Of a stretch of 5,134 nucleotides of DNA, positions 1 through 4,872 are shown in pieces. Under the pieces are notes generated by a model. That model made no database searches. It saw only the letters and a list, made by a program, of their open reading frames with translations, and was not told where the DNA came from. Positions within the stretch are counted from its first letter, which is position 1. Each line of letters begins with the position of its first letter. Both the position numbers and the translations under genes were made by a program. This stretch comes from Frankiaceae bacterium (GTDB lineage: Bacteria; Actinomycetota; Actinomycetes; Mycobacteriales; SCTD01): NCBI GenBank assembly GCA_026786045.1, contig JAJAYV010000243.1:1-5134 (forward strand), read 5' to 3'.

Positions 1-1
1 A

Positions 2-142
2 CCGCGACCGCCCGGTCGACTGCGCCCGCACCGCACCTCCGAGCCGCCGCGCTGGCAGCGCGTCGCGGCGTCGCTGTCGTACCGGCTGTTGATCGACCCG
101 GACGGCCGGCCGCCGCGGATGAAGCTCCAGCACCGGATGTGA
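2..142 (+). CDS. C-terminal end of an unrecognised protein (5' partial)
   Basis: This is the last part of a gene that begins before the window. The frame ending in TGA at 140-142 has G or C at almost every third codon position from about base 20 onward, which is how the sure genes here behave. The tail reads RWQRVAASLSYRLLIDPDG and ends KLQHRM. I do not recognise the family and assign no function. In the first 20-30 bases the next frame (starting at base 3) has the better third-position pattern, so there may be one more single-base frameshift near base 20-35. With so little sequence this is only a suspicion. The next reading frame starts 28 bases after this stop, so the two may have formed one transcript. 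Confidence 0.55.
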   Translation, partial: PRPPGRLRPHRTSEPPRWQRVAASLSYRLLIDPDGRPPRMKLQHRM

Positions 143-170
143 GGCCGCTCCGGCGGGGAACGACGTACGG

Positions 171-494
171 GTGTACGACGTCGACGTCCTGGGGCTGCCG
201 ACCCGCGAGGTGCTGCGCGAGCGCGTGCCCGAGCTGGTGGCGGAGGCCTGCGCTCGGCGGGGAGGAGGACGCCCGGCTCGAGCTGGGGGAGGTGGCGCCG
301 GGCAGCTTCGCCGAAGCGCTGAATGCGCTGCAGCCCGACGGCCGGGTGCACGCCGACCGCTTCGACGATCAGGTGCTGGTGCCGTTCTGGCTAACCACCT
401 GCCTGCGGGGCTGGCCGTGCTGCCGCACCTGCCGGTGCTGGCCGACTCGGCCGATGCGGAGGCGGCCCGGCTGCGTGGTCCCGGCGGTTCCTGA
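171..494 (+). pseudogene. Small unrecognised gene broken by two compensating frameshifts
   Basis: A GTG at 171 lies 10 bases after a GGGGAA ribosome-binding-like sequence (155-160). The protein starts MYDVDVLGLPTREVLRERVP, and third codon positions are almost all G/C up to about base 252. After that the coding signal moves to the frame of position 1 mod 3 (LGGEEDARLELGEVAPGSF, then DRFDDQVLVPFW). It returns to the original frame near 387-392 (ANHLPAGLAVLPHLPVLAD) and stops at TGA 492-494. The pattern fits one inserted base around 251-265 and one lost base near 389-392, for example a G missing from a TGG-G run. The corrected product would be about 107 residues, without obvious membrane segments or catalytic motifs. 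I do not recognise the family. It may be a decayed gene or carry sequencing errors. The intact long genes nearby make decay somewhat more likely. Confidence 0.5.
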
Positions 495-606
495 CCGACG
501 GTGACGGGGCGGGCCGTTCGGGTGAAACCCCTCGCACCCGGTCCTGTCAGGGGCGATCATGTGCAGCCTCCGCGTGCGTCCGACGTGGGGAGGGGGTGAG
601 GTGCCG
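495..606 (+). promoter_or_regulatory. Leader region of the diguanylate cyclase gene, with short hairpins and a Shine-Dalgarno sequence
   Basis: This gap should hold the promoter of the downstream gene, but I see no convincing -35/-10 pair. It contains a 6-bp stem-loop, CGGGTG (519-524) with CACCCG (535-540), and an overlapping 5-bp pairing, CCCCT (528-532) with AGGGG (549-553). The two cannot form together. They could be a weak terminator for the upstream unit or chance pairing in GC-rich DNA. A purine-rich GGGGAGGGGGTGAGG at 587-601 is the clear ribosome-binding region and supports the start at 607. Confidence 0.3.
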
Positions 607-2100
607 ATGACCGACGTGCGCCGCCGGTCCGGGCGCCCGGGAGGCCCCCTGCTGGACCCCCTGCTGGACCCCCTGCGGCTGACCGCCGTGGCCCGGGCCT
701 CGAGCGTGGTCGAGGACACCCGCACCGGGCTGAGCCGCTTCACGGCGATGGCCGTGCGCGAGCTCGGCGTCGACGGGGCCTTCCTGACCCTCGTCTCCGA
801 CCGCGACGAGCTGGTCGGCGCGGTCCAGACGCCTTCCGGTGCCCAGCCGATCGAGCGGCTGCCGGTGGAGCAGTCGCTGTGCCAGTACGTTGCGGCCTCG
901 GGCGAGCCGCTGCTGATGTCCGACCTCGCCCTCGACCCGCGTTCGTCGGGCCTGTGGTCGGTGCGCGAGCGCGGGCTGCGGGCCTACGCCGGGGTCCCGA
1001 TCCGCGACGCGGCTGGGTCGGTCCTCGGTGGCTTCTGCGTCGCCCACACCGCACCCCGTCCGTGGGACCGGCACGACCGGCTGCTGCTCACCGACCTCGC
1101 TGCTGCGGCGTCCACCGAGCTGTCCCTGCGCGTGACGTTGGCGGAGGTCGGCCGGCTGGAGGTGAACGCGCGCCGCCGCGCCGAGCAGGAGCGGGCGCTG
1201 CACCGGGTCGCGGCCGCGGTGGCCCGGGGCGAGGACACGTCCGAGGTCCTGGCCCTGGCCACGCGCGAGCTCGTCGAGCTGCTCGACCTCGCCGGCGCCC
1301 TCATCCTGCGTTTCGACGGCAGCGGGCGCGTCGTCGTGATCGCCCGCGCCGGCGAGGACGGCGAGCCGAGCCTGGACGGGTGCCTGGAGACCCTGGCCCG
1401 CGTCAGGGGCGGCCTGCCGTCGGCCGTCGGAGGCCGGGAGGGGGAGTTCTGCGCGGTCGTCCCCGTGCTGCGCGAGGACACCATGTGGGGGGCGGTCGTC
1501 GTCCTCACCGGCGCCGCAGAGCCGCAGGACGCGCTGTCCCACCTCCAGGAGCTCGCACACTGCGTCGCGCTGGTCATCGACAGCGCCGAGGCACGCCTCC
1601 GGCTGGCCCACCTGGCCGAGACCGACCCGCTCACCGGGATTCCCAACCGGCGGGCGTTCACCCGGCGCCTGCAGGAGGAGCTCGCGAGGGCGATGCGGCA
1701 CGGCCACCCGTTCACGCTCGCCATCGTGGACGTCGACGAGTTCAAGCCGGTCAACGACCAGTGGGGGCACGAACGCGGCGACCGGCTGCTGCAGGAGCTG
1801 GCCAGCCGGCTTCAGGTGCTGTTGCGCAGCGGAGACCTGCTGTGCCGCATCGGCGGTGACGAGTTCGCGGTCCTGCTGCCCGAGACGGGGGAGAGGGCCG
1901 CGACCGAGACGCTCGACCGGCTGCGGCAGGCGGTCTCCGGCACCACCCTGGCCGGACTGGCCGTGACGGTCACCATCGGCGGGGCGGTGACCGGCGACGG
2001 GACCACCGGCGGCTCCGGGCTGCTGCGGGCGGCCGACCGGGCGCTCTACGAGGGCAAGCGCCGGGGCCGAGACGTGGCCGTGGTCGTCCGAGACGACTGA
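607..2100 (+). CDS. GAF-GAF-GGDEF diguanylate cyclase
   Basis: Predicted cytosolic enzyme of 497 residues that condenses two GTP into cyclic di-GMP under control of N-terminal sensor domains. Residues about 36-175 form a GAF domain with typical landmarks: SLCQYV near 90-95, MSDLALDPR at 104-112, AYAGVPIRD at 127-134 and GGFCVAH at 141-147. A likely helical linker (about 176-200) leads to a weaker second GAF-like domain (about 196-330). The cyclase domain starts at DPLTGIPNRRAF (340-351). It has the metal/substrate region VDVDEFKPVND (374-384), GHERGD (387-392) and an intact GGDEF (416-420). RSGD at 407-410 is exactly the RxxD, five residues before GGDEF, that forms the product-inhibition I-site, so an active, feedback-inhibited cyclase is expected. 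No transmembrane segment or EAL domain is present. ATG 607 is preferred over the upstream in-frame ATG 559 because a strong Shine-Dalgarno lies just before it; GTG 601 is an alternative. The GAF ligands cannot be read from sequence. Confidence 0.93.
   Translation: MTDVRRRSGRPGGPLLDPLLDPLRLTAVARASSVVEDTRTGLSRFTAMAVRELGVDGAFLTLVSDRDELVGAVQTPSGAQPIERLPVEQSLCQYVAASGEPLLMSDLALDPRSSGLWSVRERGLRAYAGVPIRDAAGSVLGGFCVAHTAPRPWDRHDRLLLTDLAAAASTELSLRVTLAEVGRLEVNARRRAEQERALHRVAAAVARGEDTSEVLALATRELVELLDLAGALILRFDGSGRVVVIARAGEDGEPSLDGCLETLARVRGGLPSAVGGREGEFCAVVPVLREDTMWGAVVVLTGAAEPQDALSHLQELAHCVALVIDSAEARLRLAHLAETDPLTGIPNRRAFTRRLQEELARAMRHGHPFTLAIVDVDEFKPVNDQWGHERGDRLLQELASRLQVLLRSGDLLCRIGGDEFAVLLPETGERAATETLDRLRQAVSGTTLAGLAVTVTIGGAVTGDGTTGGSGLLRAADRALYEGKRRGRDVAVVVRDD
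645..675 (+). repeat. 12-bp tandem repeat inside the cyclase gene
   Basis: The unit CCCCCTGCTGGA occurs at 645-656 and 657-668, followed by a partial third copy, CCCCCTG (669-675). It encodes LLDPLLDPL near residues 15-23 of the cyclase, just ahead of the first GAF domain. The unit is a multiple of three, so copy-number change by replication slippage would add or remove four residues without breaking the frame. Confidence 0.8.
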
Positions 2101-2114
2101 GCGGGACCTTCGGC

Positions 2115-2137
2115 CCTGGCGCCCGGTGGGCGCCGGG
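2115..2137 (+). terminator. Strong hairpin after the cyclase gene, possible terminator
   Basis: CCTGGCGCCC (2115-2124) pairs with GGGCGCCGGG (2128-2137) around a three-base loop, giving a 10-bp stem with a single G-U pair. It begins 14 bases after the cyclase stop codon. No run of T follows, so it is not a classical intrinsic terminator, but T-less hairpins at this position are common in actinobacteria. It could also be an mRNA-stability element separating the cyclase from the next gene 36 bases further on. Confidence 0.5.
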
Positions 2138-2173
2138 CCAGGCTGGAAGAACCGACGATCCCCTGGAGGAACC

Positions 2174-2530
2174 ATGAGCACCACCGTCACCGTCGAGCGG
2201 TCCGCCTGGGTCGGCAACTTCGCCCGGCTGACCGAGGAGCGCAGCGGCCAGTCGGTCGTCATCGAGGTGCTGGACGAGGAGCTGGGCGACCAGACGCTGG
2301 TCGACGGACTGCCGCTGGCCGACCTCGACGTCGACCCGCGCGGGCGGGTGCTGGTCGTCGCCTGCCGCGGTCACGACGGCTCGTCGCGCGTCGTGCTGCG
2401 GCACATGATCCACGACCTCGAGCAGGTCGACCTCGTCGACCAGCCGGACGGCCGGCTCGTCGTCCGGGTCGTCGACGCCAAGGGCGTGCAGACGCTCCTA
2501 TCGTTCACGCCGACGCCCGCGCTGATCTGA
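2174..2530 (+). CDS. DUF5335-like small protein, function unknown
   Basis: A 118-residue acidic protein without signal peptide or membrane segments, so probably cytosolic. The start is well supported: GGAGGA at 2165-2170 lies three bases before ATG 2174. From memory of the family, the pattern fits DUF5335: a conserved Trp near the N-terminus (W12, in SAWVGNFARLTEE), then a beta-rich body (SVVIEVLDEELGDQ, 27-40; LPLADLDVD, 47-54; RVLVVACR, 58-65), a His/Asp segment (RHMIHD, 76-81) and a C-terminal VQTLLSFTP strand (105-113). Length also agrees with that family. No catalytic motif is visible and the biochemical role is unknown. It follows the cyclase in the same direction but behind a hairpin, so a shared transcript is possible, not shown. 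The assignment was made by eye and could be wrong. Confidence 0.8.
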   Translation: MSTTVTVERSAWVGNFARLTEERSGQSVVIEVLDEELGDQTLVDGLPLADLDVDPRGRVLVVACRGHDGSSRVVLRHMIHDLEQVDLVDQPDGRLVVRVVDAKGVQTLLSFTPTPALI

Positions 2531-2678
2531 GCCCGTCTCGTCCCGGCCCTCCGCCGACCAGTACGGCGGCGGCGCGAGGATCCGCGGCAGCGCCGACTGC
2601 ACCCGGTCCGAAGCTCTCGTCCTGCTGCTGCCAGGTGTCGTACGCCGGCGCGCGGTGCTGATCCGAGACAATGTTCAC
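2498..2678 (-). pseudogene. Minus-strand coding remnant with a single frameshift
   Basis: Reading leftward, HRAPAYDTWQQQDESF (about 2657 down to 2610) has G or C at all 16 third codon positions. The coding signal then moves to another minus frame, where DRVQSALPRILAPPPYW and on to EGRDETG (2608 down to about 2534) again has G/C at every third position. Removing one base at 2609 joins the two, giving DESFDRVQSAL. The joined frame ends at TAG (2500-2498), inside the end of the convergent DUF5335-like gene. The start is uncertain: GTG at 2678-2676, or a TTG at 2705-2703 inside the palindrome. The product would be about 59-68 residues. I do not recognise it. It could be a decayed gene, a small gene with a sequencing error, or, less likely, chance. 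Confidence 0.35.
2551..2569 (+). terminator. Short hairpin after the DUF5335-like gene
   Basis: CCGCCG (2551-2556) pairs perfectly with CGGCGG (2564-2569) around a seven-base loop, 20 bases after the stop codon. Two more pairs form beyond one mismatch. There is no T-tract. The same bases fall inside the suspected minus-strand coding remnant (the PPPYW stretch), so the hairpin may be a by-product of codon usage there. Confidence 0.3.
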
Positions 2679-2686
2679 AGGACCGC

Positions 2687-2708
2687 TGGTTGACGAAGTC
2701 GTCAACCA
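2687..2708. promoter_or_regulatory. Perfect 10-2-10 palindrome, probable ArsR operator
   Basis: TGGTTGACGA (2687-2696) is an exact inverted copy of TCGTCAACCA (2699-2708), with AG between. This is the size and spacing expected for a homodimeric winged-helix repressor of the ArsR/SmtB family, whose known operators are inverted repeats with a two-base centre. It ends 17 bases before GTG 2726 of the ArsR gene. The left arm contains TTGACG (2690-2695), a good -35 hexamer. A CAGGCT at 2713-2718, 17 bases on, is a weak -10 that would place transcription start at about 2725-2726. Because of symmetry the other strand also carries TTGACG, facing the minus-strand remnant. Autoregulation is inferred. 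Confidence 0.72.
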
Positions 2709-2725
2709 AGAGCAGGCTGGTCCTC

Positions 2726-3106
2726 GTGCCCTTCACCGCCGTACGCCCGGTCACCGAGGCCAAGGCCGACCTGTTCAAGGCCCTGGGCCACCCCGTGCGG
2801 GTCCGGGTGCTCGAGCTGCTCGCCGAGGGGGAGCGGTCGATGGGCGAGCTCGCCGCGGCGTCCGGGATCGAGCTCTCCCACCTTTCGCAGCACGTCGGCG
2901 TCCTGCGCCGGGCCGGGGTGGTCGACAGCCGGCGGGTGCGGACAACCGTCCTGTGCACGCTGCGGGACCCGCAGACGGCCGAGCTGCTGGCAGTCGCCCG
3001 GCGGCTCATCAGCGCCAACCTCCGCTCCGGGCAGGCACTGCTCGCCGCGCTCGACGACGCGGACGACGCGGTGTCGCTCGCCGACGCCGCTCGTCCTCCG
3101 GTGTGA
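2726..3106 (+). CDS. ArsR-family winged-helix transcriptional regulator
   Basis: A 126-residue DNA-binding repressor-type protein. KADLFKALGHPVRVRVLELL (13-32) is the typical ArsR N-terminal helix pair. MGELAAASGIELSHLSQHVG (39-58) is the helix-turn-helix, continuing into LRRAGVVDSRR (60-70). RTTVLCTLRDP (72-82) is the wing. The classical metal-binding CxC motif in the recognition region is absent and the protein has only one cysteine (C77, in the wing), so arsenic, cadmium or two-cysteine redox sensing is unlikely and the effector is unknown. An in-frame TTG at 2690 would add 12 residues, but it lies inside the palindrome. GTG 2726, with AGCAGG nine bases upstream or as a leaderless start, leaves the operator free. 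The stop overlaps the start of sulP by four bases, so the two are probably co-transcribed and translationally coupled, and the regulator likely controls the transporter. Confidence 0.9.
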   Translation: MPFTAVRPVTEAKADLFKALGHPVRVRVLELLAEGERSMGELAAASGIELSHLSQHVGVLRRAGVVDSRRVRTTVLCTLRDPQTAELLAVARRLISANLRSGQALLAALDDADDAVSLADAARPPV

Positions 3107-4797
3107 GCCGCGCGGCGGGGTTAGGCACCGCTCGCCTGACCGCCCTGCTGCCCCGCCGCGCCGACTACGCCGGGCTGCGCCGCTCGTGGGCGCGCGATCT
3201 CAGTGCGGGCGTCACGGTCGGCATCGTGGCGCTGCCTCTCGCGCTCGCCTTCGGCGTGGCGACCGGCGTCGGCGCGGCGCCGGGGCTCGTGACCGCCGTC
3301 GTCGCGGGTGCTGTCGCGGCGGTGTTCGGCGGCTCGCACCTCCAGGTCTCCGGGCCGACCGGGGCGATGACCGTGGTGCTCGTCCCGCTCGTCGCCGCGA
3401 ACGGCCCCTCGGTGGTGCTCCCGGTCGCCGTCCTGGCCGGCGTGTTCGTGATCGCTGCGGCCGTGCTGCGGCTGGGGCGGCTGCTGGCGTACGTCCCGTG
3501 GCCGCTCGTCGAGGGCTTCACCGTCGGCATCGCCGTCGTCATCGCCGCCCAGCAGGTGCCGAGCGCGCTCGGCGTGGACCCGCCCGACGTCGAGAACGCC
3601 GCGGGGGCAGCCGTCGTCGCGCTCGCCCGCTTCGTCGAGCGCCCGGACTGGACGGTGCTCGCGCTGCTGGCGCTCGCGGTCCTGCTGACCGCGGGACTGC
3701 CGCGGCTGCACCGGTCCCTGCCGGCGAGCCTGCTCGCCGTCGTCGCGGTCACCGTCGTCGCGGAGAGCACCGGGGCGCAGGTCGCCCGCATCGGGGCGCT
3801 GCCGTCCTCGCTGCCGGTCCCGGCCCTGCCCGACCTGTCCGGTGCCGTGGGGCTGCTCGGACCCGCCCTCGTCATCGCCTTCCTCGCCGGCCTGGAGAGC
3901 CTGCTGTCGGCGCGGGTCGCCGACGGGATGAGCGACGCCGACCGGCACGACCCGGACCGGGAGCTCTTCGGGCAGGGGCTGGCCAACGTCGCCGCCGGCA
4001 TCTGCGGCGGCATGCCCGCCACCGGGGCGATCGCCCGTACGGCCGTCAACGCCCGCGCCGGCGCCCACACCCGCGTCGCCGCGCTGTCCCACGCGGCGGT
4101 GCTCGCAGGCATCGTCTACCTGGCGTCCGGGCTGGTGAGCAGCATCCCGCTCGTCGCCCTGGCCGGGGTGCTCGTGGTCACCGCCTGGCGGATGGTCGAG
4201 CGGCACAGCGTCCGGGCGGTGCTGCGGTCCACCCGCGGCGACGCGGCGGTCTTCGCCGTGACCGCGGTCGTCACGGTCGCCTTCGACCTCGTCACGGCGG
4301 TCGAGGTGGGCCTGCTGCTCGCCGGCGTCCTGGCGCTGGCCCACCTGGCCGGCACCGCCCAGGTCGTCCCCGAGCCGCTCGCCGCGGACGGCATCGACAC
4401 CGACGTCGAGCACGCCCTGCTCGCCTCGCACGTCCTGACCTACCGCCTGGACGGGCCGCTGTTCTTCGCCGCGTCGGCGCGCTTCCTGGCCGAGCTGACC
4501 GCCACGGCCGACGTACGGGTGGTGATCCTGCGGCTGAGCGGCGTCGGGATGCTCGACGCGACCGGAGCCCGGGCGCTGGGCGAGATCGCCGAGCAGCTGG
4601 CCGACCGGGGGATCACCGTGCTGCTCAAGGGGGCCAGCCCCGAGCACACCCGGCTGCTGGCGGCCGTCGGCGCCCTGACGCCCGTGCTGTCGCAGCACCA
4701 CCTGTTCGACGACCTGCCCGCCGCGGTCGCCCACGCGCGCGCGCACGTCGCCCGGCTCGGCCACGGTCCGACCGTGCCGGCGGTTCCGAGCCCCTGA
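3103..4797 (+). CDS. SulP (SLC26-type) inorganic anion transporter with STAS domain
   Basis: A 564-residue inner-membrane transporter. The membrane part (about 32-415) is rich in hydrophobic helices, as in the 14-helix SulP fold. It carries the family signatures GGSHLQVSGPTGAMTVV (76-92), LAGLESLLSARVADG (261-275), ELFGQGLANVAAGICGG (287-303) and PATGAIARTAVNARAGA (305-321). Residues about 433-548 are a cytosolic STAS domain with the LDATGARAL loop (484-492). Family members carry sulfate, bicarbonate, nitrate or dicarboxylates, usually coupled to Na+ or H+. The SGPTGAMTVV and ARTAVN motifs recall BicA-like bicarbonate transporters, but the substrate cannot be assigned. A Glu (E265) stands where, by my recollection, BicA has a sodium-binding Asp. 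The start is GTG 3103, overlapping the arsR stop as GTGA; no Shine-Dalgarno is visible, which fits translational coupling. The next in-frame GTG lies inside the first helix. Codon 7 is TTA (3121-3123), very rare in such DNA. Confidence 0.93.
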   Translation: MSRAAGLGTARLTALLPRRADYAGLRRSWARDLSAGVTVGIVALPLALAFGVATGVGAAPGLVTAVVAGAVAAVFGGSHLQVSGPTGAMTVVLVPLVAANGPSVVLPVAVLAGVFVIAAAVLRLGRLLAYVPWPLVEGFTVGIAVVIAAQQVPSALGVDPPDVENAAGAAVVALARFVERPDWTVLALLALAVLLTAGLPRLHRSLPASLLAVVAVTVVAESTGAQVARIGALPSSLPVPALPDLSGAVGLLGPALVIAFLAGLESLLSARVADGMSDADRHDPDRELFGQGLANVAAGICGGMPATGAIARTAVNARAGAHTRVAALSHAAVLAGIVYLASGLVSSIPLVALAGVLVVTAWRMVERHSVRAVLRSTRGDAAVFAVTAVVTVAFDLVTAVEVGLLLAGVLALAHLAGTAQVVPEPLAADGIDTDVEHALLASHVLTYRLDGPLFFAASARFLAELTATADVRVVILRLSGVGMLDATGARALGEIAEQLADRGITVLLKGASPEHTRLLAAVGALTPVLSQHHLFDDLPAAVAHARAHVARLGHGPTVPAVPSP

Positions 4798-4872
4798 CCG
4801 GCCCGCGCTCCACTCGCTCAACGGGTTCGGGCGACGGGGCGGTCGCGGCCGCGGTCCCCACCGCGCAGTCGC
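4798..4872. other. Convergent intergenic gap between sulP and the PucR-type gene
   Basis: Transcripts from both sides meet here, so a bidirectional terminator would be expected, but none is convincing. The best structure is a 5-bp stem, GCGAC (4831-4835) with GTCGC (4842-4846). A self-complementary CGCGGCCGCG lies at 4844-4853. Neither is followed by T-rich sequence on either strand. Confidence 0.4.

Noticed and set aside
177..188. 12-bp perfect palindrome GACGTCGACGTC
   Set aside because: It is simply the codons for the Asp-Val-Asp-Val run at the start of the small broken gene, and it is easily produced by chance in this DNA.
519..553. Two mutually exclusive hairpins upstream of the cyclase as a possible riboswitch
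   Set aside because: The stems are only 5-6 bp and no conserved core of a cyclic di-GMP or other known riboswitch is visible. Short pairings are common in GC-rich sequence.
547..2262. Very long minus-strand open frame opposite the cyclase gene
   Set aside because: It is antisense to a gene with clear GAF and GGDEF motifs. Its translation is rich in Arg, Gln, Gly, Pro and Asp without domains, as expected from GC-rich antisense codons.
2667..2672. GACAAT as a -10 element for arsR
   Set aside because: No acceptable -35 hexamer lies 16-18 bases upstream, and the TTGACG inside the palindrome gives a more coherent promoter.
2671..3102. ATG 2671 as start of a much longer SulP protein
   Set aside because: The added 144 residues are Arg/Gly/Ala-rich out-of-frame reading of the ArsR gene. 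GTG 3103, overlapping the arsR stop, gives the normal family length.
3121..4821. Long minus-strand open frame opposite sulP
   Set aside because: It is low-complexity Asp/Gly/Arg/Gln sequence mirroring the hydrophobic codons of the transporter. No recognisable domain or start context.
4844..4853. Self-complementary CGCGGCCGCG in the convergent gap
   Set aside because: Such CG-only palindromes are expected by chance at this base composition. It has no loop and no following T-tract, so I do not call it a terminator.
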